Assembly: GCA_022567305.1 (NCBI GenBank)
Contig: JADFHF010000029.1
Span: forward strand, 1-44,993
DNA length: 44,993 nt
Source: Bacteroidota bacterium
Lineage (GTDB): Bacteria > Bacteroidota > Rhodothermia > Rhodothermales > UBA10348
Direction of reading: 5' to 3'
In this document: piece by piece, positions 8,402-16,371 of the stretch
Layout of the letters: each line of letters starts with the position of its first letter
How positions within the stretch are numbered: position 1 is the first letter of the stretch
Notes under the pieces: model-generated
Told to the model about the DNA's origin: nothing
Seen by the model: only the letters and a program-made list of their open reading frames with translations
The model's database searches: none
Program-made: the position numbers and the translations under genes

Positions 8402-8671
8402 ATGCGCCGGACACTCTCCGATTTTGTTTGAATTCTAGTTATCGCGGGAGCAATGAGTTCAGTCGGGATGGTTGCGTTGGCTCAGCAAGTCGGAACGTGT
8501 CCGTGTTCTCTTGGAGAAGCGTATCTCAATGCCAACATCGTCCGTGCTCGGATTATGAACACGGGAGGGCTCTGCAGCCGGGCGAGAAAGAGGGGCGTGA
8601 CGCCTAAAGAAAGTATCGGTAATCGAAATGATGGGCCGTCGCAATTCTCTTGGCGAGTATCTTACCAATAG
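8402..8671 (+). pseudogene. Relic of a secreted-protein N-terminus (signal peptide plus conserved start of mature protein)
   Basis: From ATG 8402 the frame reads MRRTLSDFV, then an in-frame TGA (8429-8431), then ILVIAGAMSSVGMVALAQQ, which is a clear signal-peptide hydrophobic core with an ALA-Q cleavage site. The next segment, GEAYLNANIVRARIMNTGG, matches a pattern I associate with the N-termini of large secreted proteins in Rhodothermia/Bacteroidota genomes (GEAYLDxNNVRARIxNTGGLFW). After GGL the expected FW... is replaced by unrelated sequence and the frame stops at 8671. So one stop cuts off the start and the body of the gene is missing or frameshifted. The good terminator at 8847 probably belonged to it. 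Confidence 0.6.
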
Positions 8672-9056
8672 ACCGTTTCGCATTCTCCATCGCTTAGAGG
8701 TTCGATTGCGAAATTCCCAATGAAATAAGAGCCGAGTAGAGCCGAAGAAGGCTATCCACCTTAATCCTGGACCAGGGGAAATGGCCAGGTAAGAAACCGG
8801 TACAAATACCTTAGAGCCCTGCCCTCTTCGGAGGGAGAACAGACTCGCCGTCAGAGTAAATCTCTGACGGCTTTTCTAATTGTCTCGAAGCGCTTTTATT
8901 CAGTTATGATGGCCTTGTACGCGCGGTTGTCATTCGAAACTCTCGCATGGCTCAGAAATCAGAGACACGTGGAATTTTTCTAGGAAGGGTTCATATCTGT
9001 ACAAGTCGCGAGAACGGCCTGATATTTCGTGGTCGAAGAGTAAATGCGAAACCCAC
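8672..9056. other. Gap without a gene, apart from the terminator at 8847-8875
   Basis: No recognisable coding sequence. It probably holds the deleted body of the secreted-protein gene and, toward 9057, the downstream flank of an integrase tail. Confidence 0.4.
8847..8875 (+). terminator. Rho-independent terminator
   Basis: GCCGTCAGAG (8847-8856), loop TAAAT, CTCTGACGGC (8862-8871), then TTTT. This is a perfect 10-bp stem with a 5-base loop. It has no intact plus-strand gene in front of it, only the secreted-protein relic. Confidence 0.85.
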
Positions 9057-9128
9057 TTAGTATACAATCTGCTCAACTTGAGTTCGTCGAATGATTCGAT
9101 CGCGCTTGTCGTAAATATGGGTTGTTCT
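9057..9128 (-). pseudogene. Tyrosine recombinase 3'-end fragment (copy 1)
   Basis: Read on the minus strand from 9128, the frame gives RTTHIYDKRDRIIRRTQVEQ, then IVY and TAA. This is the end of a tyrosine integrase, with the catalytic Tyr in TTHIYD and the common VExIV tail. Upstream, the frame hits TAA immediately (9129-9131). A second, longer copy of the same tail is at 9563-9775; 17 of 23 residues agree. Confidence 0.6.
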
Positions 9129-9177
9129 TTAGCCGGAAGGAGGGCCGCGCGCATAGGATTTGCGAACGCCCGCCGGT

Positions 9178-9429
9178 CTACCCACCCATGAGTGACCTCG
9201 CGATCATTCTTTGAAATGAAACACCGCCAAGGATCACGGCGCTCTCAATAAGCCCAGATTGCCAGGTATCAACCCAGAGCGCCCATCCGATGAGGCCAAG
9301 CGAAACGACACCCATTAATATTAGAGCAGCGAGACCTACGTTACTACTAGAGAGAAACCGCTCGCTAGAAAATGCATATCCTAAAAAGAAAGCAAAAACC
9401 AAGGAGAGGAGATAGAACTCGAGTGACAT
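9178..9429 (-). CDS. Small predicted membrane protein, function unknown
   Basis: This 83-residue frame begins MSLEFYLLSLVFAFFLGYAF and contains three hydrophobic stretches (about 3-20, 31-52 and 62-72), so an inner-membrane protein is plausible. It ends in ARSLMGG. No homolog is recognised. It lies between two integrase tails on the same strand, so it may be passenger DNA of a mobile element. There is no clear ribosome binding site, which is usual in this window. A chance frame in hydrophobic-coding DNA is possible. Confidence 0.45.
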   Translation of the reverse strand: MSLEFYLLSLVFAFFLGYAFSSERFLSSSNVGLAALILMGVVSLGLIGWALWVDTWQSGLIESAVILGGVSFQRMIARSLMGG

Positions 9430-9562
9430 GATGTTGCAGAATCGCTATGGAGCTCACTTGTAGAATATACGTATTTATACGTACGACTATTCGATGACCT
9501 GCCCCCATTCAGCGAATCACGCGTGATCCACTGGTCACTTTCTCATCATGCAGAGTGCCCAA

Positions 9563-9775
9563 TTAGTACACAATCCGCTCAACGGATGTCCGCCGGATAA
9601 CCCAGTCGCGCTTGTCGAAAATACAGGTTGTTCTCCTGTCGGCCTGGTCAGCTAGGTTGGCCGCTTCTCCTAGCATGTCATCGGCTTCGAGGAACCTCGT
9701 TGTGCCAGTCGCCCTGAAGAAGTGATTTCCAATCCAGTCGGGAAGTCCGACCTTCTTCGCTCGGCGATTAATCAT
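9563..9775 (-). pseudogene. Tyrosine recombinase C-terminal fragment (copy 2)
   Basis: The 70 codons give MINRRAKKVGLPDWIGNHFF, then RATGTTRFLE and a tail RTTCIFDKRD...VERIVY. Intact integrases of this type read (C)HxFRATGIT.YLE.GG.L..A...A.HESPRTTxLYDR...VERI. The HxxR box survives as HFFR. The second His (AxHE) has become DQAD and the catalytic Tyr (LYDR) has become Phe (IFDK). Both changes would abolish catalysis. The core-binding domain is missing, so this is a dead 3' fragment. Its last ~80 bp match 9057-9130. Confidence 0.75.
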
Positions 9776-9806
9776 GGCGAGCGGTCCGAAGAATATCTGT
9801 TAGGTT

Positions 9807-9836
9807 TTGCAAGCTAGCAGGATAGTGTGGTAAACT
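9807..9836 (+). promoter_or_regulatory. Candidate sigma-70-type promoter for the oxidoreductase gene
   Basis: TTGCAA (9807-9812), an 18-base spacer and TAAACT (9831-9836) sit 44 bp before the TTG start at 9880. The fit is moderate, and the primary sigma of this lineage may prefer other motifs. Confidence 0.3.
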
Positions 9837-9879
9837 ATTCTGAAAGTGACCGGATCAAAGCAACCTTGGAGAAATACTT

Positions 9880-10866
9880 TTGAAAGCAATTGTCTACACA
9901 AAATATGGACCACCGGATGTTCTTCAGCTCAAAGAGGTAGAAAAACCTACGCCCAAGGACCATGACGTACTCGTAAAAATATATGCGACGACCGTTACGA
10001 CAGGAGACTCGAGAATACGAAGCCTCAACGTCCCGGTCGGGTTCCGACTTCTCACACGAATGATTTTTGGTATCCTAGCACCTAGACGACCTATACTTGG
10101 GTTTGTGCTAGCCGGGGAAGTTGAAGCTGTCGGTAAAGACGTAAAACTATTTAAAATAGGAGACCAAATATTTGGATCTAGCGATAAGTTTGGTTGTCAT
10201 GCGGAGTATGTAGCTCTGCCTGAAACTGGAGCGATAGCAACAAAACCGTCCATTCTGAGCTATGAGGAAGCCGCTGCCGTTCCTTTTGGCGGACACTCCT
10301 CACTCGTTTACCTCAGAGATTTTGGAAAAATTCAAAGCGGACAACAAGTCCTTATCAATGGCGCTTCTGGAGCGCTAGGTACATTTGCGGTACAGCTTGC
10401 CAAATACTTTGGGGCAGAAGTGACAGGGGTATGCAGTACCACGAATTTGGAATTGGTCCAATCTCTGGGCGCCGAGAAGGTTATCGATTACACTAAAGAA
10501 GATTTTACCAAAGGTGGAGAGACCTACGACATTATTTTTGACACCGTCGGCAAGATTTCGTTTTCGAATTGTAAAAGCTCTCTAAAGAAGAACGGACGAT
10601 TTCTTCTTGCTGTCGCTGGGGTGCCACAGTTTCTAAATATGTTATGGACTTCGGTATTCGGCCGCAAAAAATTAGTGGCTGGAGTAGCCGTATGCACGAA
10701 AGAAGATTTACTTTTCCTCAAAGACCTTATTGAGGCGGGAAAGATTAAATCGGTTATTGATAGACGCTATCCGTTAGAACAAACCGCCGAAGCACATGAG
10801 TATGTTGACAAAGGGCACAAAAAGGGAAGTGTCGTAATAACTGTGGAGCGTAATAACGAAATTTAA
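9880..10866 (+). CDS. Medium-chain dehydrogenase/reductase, quinone-oxidoreductase-like
   Basis: The 328-residue protein belongs to the MDR superfamily: [20 protein letters not shown] at the start, [15 protein letters not shown] (GroES-like fold), and the NAD(P) Rossmann motif in [20 protein letters not shown] (about residues 158-177). It lacks the structural and catalytic zinc ligands of true alcohol dehydrogenases: no GHE motif and no Cys-lobe. It thus belongs to the zinc-independent NADPH:quinone reductase / NAD(P)-dependent oxidoreductase branch; the substrate is unknown. Translation starts at TTG, with GGAG about 9 bases upstream. The gene is AT-richer than the housekeeping genes and runs against the local strand bias, both suggesting acquisition. 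Confidence 0.85.
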   Translation: MKAIVYTKYGPPDVLQLKEVEKPTPKDHDVLVKIYATTVTTGDSRIRSLNVPVGFRLLTRMIFGILAPRRPILGFVLAGEVEAVGKDVKLFKIGDQIFGSSDKFGCHAEYVALPETGAIATKPSILSYEEAAAVPFGGHSSLVYLRDFGKIQSGQQVLINGASGALGTFAVQLAKYFGAEVTGVCSTTNLELVQSLGAEKVIDYTKEDFTKGGETYDIIFDTVGKISFSNCKSSLKKNGRFLLAVAGVPQFLNMLWTSVFGRKKLVAGVAVCTKEDLLFLKDLIEAGKIKSVIDRRYPLEQTAEAHEYVDKGHKKGSVVITVERNNEI

Positions 10867-11130
10867 CAAGTCGCTGCTGCCGTTGGGAAGACAGCAATCG
10901 GATCACCGGGAGGCTGGTTCACAGCTGATCGCTACGGCGGTCGAGGAGGTCGTGATGACCGTCGGCGTCGAACATGCGCTCGAAATGACGGATGTATTTA
11001 AGGTCTCCGCCGATTTACCGCGAGCTGTGCTGGAGAACGACGGGCCCGATTACCTCCGGGTATTCGAATGCGAAGATGGAAGAATTGTTGGGCGGTCGAT
11101 CAGTTGAGTAGGTCGATGATGGCTTCCGGT
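10867..11130. other. Region with an unrecognised 74-codon frame (10883-11107, plus)
   Basis: A TTG-started frame runs to TGA at 11107 and ends YLRVFECEDGRIVGRS. It is GC-richer than the gene before it and has coding-like third positions, but it has no recognisable domain or ribosome site. I regard it as a likely 3' gene fragment stranded in the island rather than a complete gene. Confidence 0.25.
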
Positions 11131-11396
11131 GAATACACCTAGGAGCAAGTGTTTGAAAACATTCACCGGACGATGTTGCTTCCGGGAGAATACCAAAGTT
11201 AATCCTCCAACCCTTAAACCGTGGGCGCATCCCTTGTTCGGGTTTTTTCGATTCCTCTCTCTCGCCCCAAATCTCTGCAGAGCGGGTAACTTTACAAATT
11301 TATCGAGCGAGAGACGATCTCCTAAACGATAAAACCGGCCTCCTCAAGGGGAATCCGGTCCTTTGAATCCACTCGCCGCTGTGGCGAGTTTTTTCG
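11131..11396. repeat. Duplicated ~265-bp intergenic segment, copy A
   Basis: This segment is paralogous, in the same orientation, to 13062-13329. Shared blocks in order: a short peptide tail (EYT*EQV...TMLLPGEY here; DYTPEQV...TMLPPEEY in copy B), a GC-rich hairpin followed by TTTT, CTCTCTCGCxCCAAATCTCTGCAG, and TAAAACCGGCCT...AGGGGAAxCCxGTCCTTTGAATC. Copy A has an in-frame TAG in the peptide tail and ends in the terminator at 11371. Confidence 0.7.
11371..11394 (+). terminator. Rho-independent terminator
   Basis: ACTCGCC (11371-11377), loop GCTGT, GGCGAGT (11383-11389), then a run of T to 11394. It acts on plus-strand transcripts entering from the oxidoreductase side, just before the convergent VOC gene. 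Confidence 0.75.
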
Positions 11397-11398
11397 AT

Positions 11399-11764
11399 CT
11401 AAGCCGCCTGAAAGAGTTCAATTACGTTGCCAGAAGGGTCTAGGCAGAGAATCTGTTTCCGACCGCCCTGCTCCACAATATCGTTTCTGAATTCTACACC
11501 CTCGTCCTTGAGTTCCGAGATGAACGATTCCAAATCGTCGACCGTCAAGACGAATCTGGACCAGCCTCCCGGACTAGGTTTAGTGCCGTCTCGCATTGGC
11601 CTGGCCGCTGATGATATGGGCCCCGCAACCCATAGCGTCAAGTCGCCACGTACCAAGATTGCGATCGCAGGACCGTATTGCTGTTCGAGCTCAAATCCAA
11701 GTTTTGAGACATAGAAGGCCACAGCCTCATCTACATTATTTACAATATATCTCACTTGTGCCAT
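11399..11764 (-). CDS. VOC (glyoxalase/bleomycin-resistance/dioxygenase) family protein
   Basis: The 121-residue protein has one vicinal-oxygen-chelate module: MAQVRYIVNNVDEAVAFYVS with the FY..LGF motif, a central GGWSRFVLTVDDLESF strand-helix, and the C-terminal LDPSGNVIELFQ motif that carries a metal-ligand Glu in active members. A metal-dependent lyase, isomerase or antibiotic-binding role is possible; the family does not allow a substrate to be named. The usual first-strand metal ligand (His or Gln) appears to be replaced (Gln3/Arg5 region), so catalysis is uncertain. It stands alone, converging on the oxidoreductase and flanked by island debris. Confidence 0.85.
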   Translation of the reverse strand: MAQVRYIVNNVDEAVAFYVSKLGFELEQQYGPAIAILVRGDLTLWVAGPISSAARPMRDGTKPSPGGWSRFVLTVDDLESFISELKDEGVEFRNDIVEQGGRKQILCLDPSGNVIELFQAA

Positions 11765-12277
11765 CTATTTGACTCCTTGGTGGGTCAACATTTGAATATG
11801 CGACTTCATGTCGTGCATCTCAACGAACAACTGGTAATAAGTTACACTCGTAGGCCAGTCTCTGACAAAGTTTGCCGCCGGCCCTCATGATGCGCCCGCA
11901 TTCAATTTCGCAAATGGGGCACGCACCTGTATCGGTTCGGCCTTCTGCGATCGTTTCATGGGAATCGTCCCCAATTGTCGTGCTTGGTGAGCACATCGTA
12001 AACAGAAACGGCCTTCATTCTAGACTCATCATCGAGGTATTTCTTCTCATTTTTCATTGTATACACCCTCTATTTGTTACTGAAAAGTTCGTTCTGTCCC
12101 CGTCCGTATCGTACCATATAAGGCGTTCAAGCGCATTTTGCGGACTCGCCCTTCCAGTTCCGTTGTCCTTTCACTACATTTTCTAACTGGTCGGCGAATA
12201 CTCGCCGCAAATCCGCCAGCCGTGAGACAGCGACCAATGGCTTTGGCGATCCATCAACTCGCGGAATTCAAGATAGA
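11765..12277. other. Gap of 513 bp with broken small reading frames
   Basis: On the minus strand from about 12056 a short frame (MKNEKKYLDDESRMKAV..., 33 codons) stops. One frame over, a Cys-containing stretch follows (TDTGACPICEIECGRI). Together they might be one frameshifted zinc-ribbon-like gene. The evidence is weak and no promoter or terminator stands out. Confidence 0.25.
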
Positions 12278-12946
12278 GTGAACGTCATCCTATTCGGTGC
12301 CACCGGAATGGTCGGGGCTGGGGTCCTGATGGAGTGTCTGGACGATCCCAGAGTAGAATCGGTGCTTGCCGTGGGGCGGAGGCTATGCGCTGTCGCGCAT
12401 CCGAAGCTGCGCGAGCTCATCCGATCAGATCTCTTCGACTACGGGGATGCCACCAACCACTTTCTGAACCTCGACGCGTGTTTCTTCTGTATCGGGGTCA
12501 CCGCCGTGGGCATGAGCGAGGCGGCCTACCACCGGGTGACCTACGATCTAACAGTCGCTGTCGCAGAGTCGCTCCTCGACTTGAATCCTGCACTTACGTT
12601 CTGCTACGTCTCAGGAGAAGGGACCGACAGCACAGAACGCGGGCGCCTTATGTGGGCCCGGGTCAAGGGCAAGACGGAGAATCAGCTCCTACGGATGGCG
12701 CTTAACGCCTACATGTTTCGGCCGGGGTTCATTCAGCCGCTGCGAGGTGTGCGCTCCAGTACGCGTCTGTACCAGGTAATCTACACCGTGCTCAGGCCAT
12801 TCTACCCGCTGCTGAAACGGCTGCTGCCGAAGCACGTGACGACCACTGTCAATATTGGTCGGGCCATGATCAGAGTGGCGGCGCAGGGATACACGCAGTT
12901 CGTACTCGAGAACCCTCACATCAATTCTCTGGCGGTCGCCGTCTAA
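12278..12946 (+). CDS. NAD(P)H-binding Rossmann-fold protein, atypical SDR / HTATIP2-like
   Basis: The 222-residue protein starts (GTG) with MNVILFGATGMVGAGVL, containing the GATGMVG dinucleotide-binding loop of atypical short-chain dehydrogenases. It continues with LDACFFCIGVTAVGMSEAAY and CYVSGEGTDSTERGRLMWAR, where a SDR Ser is followed by no canonical YxxxK. That is typical of the NAD-dependent epimerase-like / HTATIP2 group, whose members bind nucleotide and often lack known reactions. VKGKTENQLL takes the place of the YxxxKxxxE helix. It runs against the local strand bias inside the tRNA-Ser island. Substrate unknown. Confidence 0.85.
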   Translation: MNVILFGATGMVGAGVLMECLDDPRVESVLAVGRRLCAVAHPKLRELIRSDLFDYGDATNHFLNLDACFFCIGVTAVGMSEAAYHRVTYDLTVAVAESLLDLNPALTFCYVSGEGTDSTERGRLMWARVKGKTENQLLRMALNAYMFRPGFIQPLRGVRSSTRLYQVIYTVLRPFYPLLKRLLPKHVTTTVNIGRAMIRVAAQGYTQFVLENPHINSLAVAV

Positions 12947-13061
12947 CATGCTTATGGCCACCAAAGTCAAGAGGGTGTTGCGGGCTCGCCCTAGCGCGTG
13001 AGACTTAGAATCGGGACTCTTTCTGAAAACCCGGCATAGCACATTTATGAAATAGAGCGGC

Positions 13062-13329
13062 GACTATACTCCGGAACAAGTCGGAGCGTATGACTACGGG
13101 ACCATGTTACCACCGGAAGAATATTGAGGTTGGTTCTTGGATCATCAAGCCCTGGGCGTATCACACGCTCGGGGTTTTCCAATTCCACTCTCTCGCTCCA
13201 AATCTCTGCAGGGTTGGGTAACTACCAATCTTTCTTATGAGACACGATTTTCTTGACAGTAAAACCGGCCTTGCCGAGGGGAAACCCGTCCTTTGAATCA
13301 ACGCGCCACTTTCGCGGGTTTCTTTTTGG
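13062..13329. repeat. Duplicated ~265-bp segment, copy B
   Basis: Counterpart of 11131-11396 in direct orientation, about 1.9 kb away. In this copy the peptide tail DYTPEQVGAYDYGTMLPPEEY ends in TGA (13127) but lacks an upstream start (a TAG precedes it). The block 13260-13302 matches 11330-11372 at most positions. The right end overlaps the C-terminal codons of the CHC2-like relic. The region from the end of the NAD-binding gene (12947) to 13061 shows nothing recognisable. Confidence 0.7.
13150..13178 (+). terminator. Rho-independent terminator inside copy B
   Basis: CCCTGGGCGT (13150-13159), loop ATCAC, ACGCTCGGGG (13165-13174), TTTT. All ten positions pair if two G-U wobbles are allowed. 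It follows the DYTPEQV peptide tail and the NAD-binding gene. Confidence 0.6.
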
Positions 13330-13651
13330 TCGTCTTCTTTGCGCTCTTGCCGACATCGATGCCGTTCCGATACGATTCAAGGACTTTCTCCCCGACGAAT
13401 CGGATGGTTGCATCGTCGTCCCCTTCAGCCAGTAGCTTCTTGAGCTCCTTTTCGATGTCACGCAGATAGCCCTTTCCGTCCTTCGTGGTTTTGTTCTCTC
13501 CGTTCGCCAAAGGCGACTTCAGATCAAACCACTCATGAAGCAGGAATGCCGCTTCGTGAATGTCCGTGTCTTCCATCTTCGCTACGAAGTCGAGGACATC
13601 GCTCCGGTCCAGCCTTGGGGGGAGTCTCGCATTTACAAAAAGTCCCGTCTC
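13298..13651 (-). pseudogene. CHC2 zinc-finger / primase-like fragment (5' truncated)
   Basis: The frame is open from 13651, just after a TAG, to TGA at 13298. It reads ...RSDVLDFVAKMEDTDIHEAA then FLLHEWFDL. This is the distal half of a DnaG-type CHC2 zinc-finger domain (GGxVxDFVxxxEgxsxxEAAxxLxEWF). The Cys and His zinc ligands would lie upstream and are missing. Downstream is a charged linker and a Lys-rich tail (KKTTKKKPAKVAR). An ATG at 13576 could start a 92-residue product, but it would begin inside the domain. CHC2-only proteins are common on mobile elements. The relic sits directly at the 3' side of tRNA-Ser. Confidence 0.55.
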
Positions 13652-13755
13652 CTAGCGGCTCCTGACTTTACTCTCGAGCGACTCCAGAAAGCAAGCGTTC
13701 ATCGTCGCTCTCGAGCCAATTCATGCCACTTCGTGGCCTGGGACTTCTTGTATCT

Positions 13756-13846
<91 letters not shown>

Positions 13847-13962
13847 GGTTTGAGCATCTCCAATCTGGTGCTTCTGCGCTCTTTCCGAATTTGCTCAGTC
13901 GCAGCCAGGAATACGCATCTATCGCGAAGGTTTCTGGTAGAAAAACGGCCACTCCTTCGCCG

Positions 13963-14532
13963 TTAAACTTCCATGATCTCGACTTCCTTGTTTTTGAGCA
14001 TCGCGTCGACTTTGCCTGTGTAGTCGTCGGTCAGCTTCTGTAGCGTCTCGTCAGCTTCAAATCCCATGTCTTCCGGAAGGTTTTCTTCCTTTTGGGATTT
14101 GTGGAGATCTTCTTTGGAGTGGCGCCGGATATTTCGGAGGGCCACTTTGATATCCTCACCGCGAGTTTTGGCATTCTTAACCAGGTCGACACGCCTCTCC
14201 TCTGAAAGTGGGGGAACCGGGACTCGGATCATCGCCCCGTCATTCGAAGGATTAAGGCCGAGATTGGCCCTTTGTATAGCCTTCTCAATTTCCGACAGTG
14301 TCGTTTTGTCCCAGGGTTGAATCACAAGGAGATCGGGCTGCGGAGCGTTTACACTGGCCATCTGATTCAGGGGCGTCTGCGAACCGTAGTAGTCGACCCT
14401 GACATTTTCGAGCATCGACGGTGTAGCGCGTCCCGCACGAATGGATTTGAGTTCCAGGACGAAATGCTCAAGGCTCTTGTCCATATGCTCTTGGGCATCA
14501 TCGAGGATCAGTTTCAGTGATTCATGTACCAT
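13963..14532 (-). CDS. frr: Ribosome recycling factor
   Basis: The 189-residue protein has the RRF signatures: ELKSIRAGRATPSMLENVRV, DYYGSQTPLNQMASVNAPQP, and the charged helices RVDLVKNAKTRGEDIKVALR and NIRRHSKEDLHKSQ. RRF works with EF-G to split post-termination ribosomes. The length is typical (about 185). The start ATG is at 14532 (ATGGTACATGAATCA). It lies 34 bp after pyrH on the same strand, the usual pyrH-frr pair, and the tRNA-Ser gene follows. Confidence 0.97.
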   Translation of the reverse strand: MVHESLKLILDDAQEHMDKSLEHFVLELKSIRAGRATPSMLENVRVDYYGSQTPLNQMASVNAPQPDLLVIQPWDKTTLSEIEKAIQRANLGLNPSNDGAMIRVPVPPLSEERRVDLVKNAKTRGEDIKVALRNIRRHSKEDLHKSQKEENLPEDMGFEADETLQKLTDDYTGKVDAMLKNKEVEIMEV

Positions 14533-14566
14533 GGCGCTCTATCTAATTCCGAGTGAATACCTGGCT

Positions 14567-15325
14567 CTAGCTCTCCTCGTTCCAGTGGATATACGTGCCC
14601 ACTTGTTCTCCCAGGACAAGTCTTTTGAGGCTACCCTTCTGGTTCATGTCGAATACAATGATATCCATGTGTGAGTCGTGGCAGAGTGTGAAGGCTGTCA
14701 TATCCATCACGCGCAAGTCCATGCGAATGACTTCATCTCCGTGTATGGTCTCGAAGTGTTCGGCTTCGGGATCCTGCTCAGGATCAGAACTGAATACGCC
14801 GTCTACGCGGGTTCCTTTAAGAAGCACATCCGCATCAATTTCGAGTGCACGGAGCGCAGCCGCTGTATCTGTTGTGAAATAGGGATTTCCCGTTCCGGCA
14901 CCGAAAATGACAACTCGTCCTTTCTCCAGATGACGTTTCGCGCGACGGCGAATAAACGGCTCGGCGATCTCATCCATATTTAACGCGGACTGGAGCCTCG
15001 TATAAATACCGACGTGCTCGAGGGCATCCTGGAGGGCCATCGAATTGATCATTGTGGCAAGCATACCCATGTAGTCAGCATGGGCCCGCGTCATGCCCGT
15101 TGTTTTGTTGTTCACTCCTCTGAAGATGTTGCCGCCGCCGATAACCAGGGCAACCTCGACGCCCACGTCCACGATTTCCTTAATCTCATTGGCATACCGC
15201 GATAGGACGTCCTGATCGATACCGAACTCTTTTGAGCCCAACAAGGCTTCTCCGCTGAGCTTCAACAGTACGCGTTTAAAGCGAAGCGATTCCTTTTCTT
15301 GATGTGTTGTTTCCGATCCGGACAT
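14567..15325 (-). CDS. pyrH: UMP kinase
   Basis: This 252-residue bacterial UMP kinase (amino-acid-kinase fold) makes UDP from UMP. It shows [14 protein letters not shown] near residue 18, the GGGNIFRGV nucleotide loop, [40 protein letters not shown], and the UMP-contacting [14 protein letters not shown]. The length is slightly over the usual 235-245 because of a 15-residue charged N-terminal tail ([16 protein letters not shown]). pyrH is separated from tsf by a terminator (15404-15440), so it and frr probably use their own promoter, although tsf-pyrH-frr order is the common bacterial one. Confidence 0.97.
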   Translation of the reverse strand: MSGSETTHQEKESLRFKRVLLKLSGEALLGSKEFGIDQDVLSRYANEIKEIVDVGVEVALVIGGGNIFRGVNNKTTGMTRAHADYMGMLATMINSMALQDALEHVGIYTRLQSALNMDEIAEPFIRRRAKRHLEKGRVVIFGAGTGNPYFTTDTAAALRALEIDADVLLKGTRVDGVFSSDPEQDPEAEHFETIHGDEVIRMDLRVMDMTAFTLCHDSHMDIIVFDMNQKGSLKRLVLGEQVGTYIHWNEES

Positions 15326-15403
15326 TCACGGCATCCAAAATATCGAATTAAGCTACAGCCTCTAAGGCTGTTATTCAAACCGGTTTCGCGGCTCAAGTAA
15401 AAG

Positions 15404-15440
15404 AAAAGGGCGATTCCGTGTATGACAGAACCGCCCTTCT
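15404..15440 (-). terminator. Rho-independent terminator after tsf
   Basis: On the minus strand AGAAGGGCGGTTCTG, loop TCATACA, CGGAATCGCCCTTTTCTTTT. The arms AAGGGCG and CGCCCTT pair fully, with an inner GTTC/GAAT-like extension, and a T-rich tail follows. It ends the rpsB-tsf transcript 22 bp after the tsf stop. Confidence 0.85.
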
Positions 15441-15461
15441 CGTACCAGGATTTATATCCTC

Positions 15462-16292
15462 TTATTCGCCAAGCGCGAATCGAACGAACGAGCTAACCTC
15501 AGCTGATGCTCCTTCCAGCATTTGCGTGACCGTCTGGGATGAGTCTTTCACAAACGGTTGTTCCAGCAGAACATGGTCTTTATAGTAACGCTCGAGTTTT
15601 CCCGCAGCGATCTTTTCGATGATCCTCTCGGGTTTGCCATCCATCACGGCAGCCTCGCGAGCGATCTCCATTTCTTTCTCTTTTACATCGCCGGGCACGT
15701 CGTCCCGTCTGGTAGCCACCGGATTGAGAGCCGCTACCTGCATGGCTACGTCGCGACCGGTCGCGAGTAGGTCCCCGACGCCGTTAATATCAACCAGTAC
15801 ACCGAGGCGCGACCCCGGATGAATGTACGAGACGACCGATCCCTCCTCACTTGACAAGGTCACGAGCTTGCGGACCTCAATTTTCTCACCAATTTTCCCC
15901 GTGAGCTGAACGAGTGCATCCTTGACCGTACCGGCGCCATTGTACGTGGACGTAAGAAAGGCGTCGCGATCCGCAGGCCGATCTTCCAATACCTTGTCTG
16001 CTAATCCTTTTGCGAACGTCTGAAACTCGTCGTTACGTGCAACAAAATCTGTCTCGCAGTTTACCTCAACCAAAACGGCTGTCTTTCCGTCTTCGGTGGA
16101 GGACGTAACGATGAGTCCTTCGTTGGCCTCTCGGTCAGCTCGTTTGGCAGCGATTTTTTGTCCTGTCTTCCTGAGCAAATCGATGGCTTGATCAACATCA
16201 CCGTCCGTTTCGACGAGTGCTTTTTTGCAGTCCATCATTCCGACACCCGTGATGTCGCGCAATTTCTTTACTTCTTTCGCAGAGATTGACAT
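15462..16292 (-). CDS. tsf: Translation elongation factor Ts
   Basis: The 276-residue nucleotide-exchange factor for EF-Tu has the UBA-like N-terminus (KLRDITGVGMMDCKKALVET), the EF-Tu contact motif CETDFVARNDEF around residue 78 (signature TDFVARN), and the dimerisation/coiled-coil part with DVAMQVAALNPVA. It ends in the C-terminal helix FVKDSSQTVTQMLEGASAEV. The length is typical of Bacteroidota EF-Ts (about 275). It follows rpsB by 79 bp on the same strand, and a strong terminator follows. Confidence 0.97.
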   Translation of the reverse strand: MSISAKEVKKLRDITGVGMMDCKKALVETDGDVDQAIDLLRKTGQKIAAKRADREANEGLIVTSSTEDGKTAVLVEVNCETDFVARNDEFQTFAKGLADKVLEDRPADRDAFLTSTYNGAGTVKDALVQLTGKIGEKIEVRKLVTLSSEEGSVVSYIHPGSRLGVLVDINGVGDLLATGRDVAMQVAALNPVATRRDDVPGDVKEKEMEIAREAAVMDGKPERIIEKIAAGKLERYYKDHVLLEQPFVKDSSQTVTQMLEGASAEVSSFVRFALGE

Positions 16293-16371
16293 CTGACTAC
16301 TGGATTAACTTTTTCAAATTCAAGAAAGCGAGAATGGTGGTCGCTTAGTCCGTCCGTTTGTTACGGAGGCG

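Noticed and set aside
8459-8683. 74-codon minus-strand frame
   Set aside because: It is the shadow of the secreted-protein relic, whose plus-strand frame has a signal peptide and a conserved segment.
11872-12186. 104-codon plus-strand frame
   Set aside because: Poor composition, no motif and no ribosome site; the opposite strand looks slightly more gene-like but is broken.
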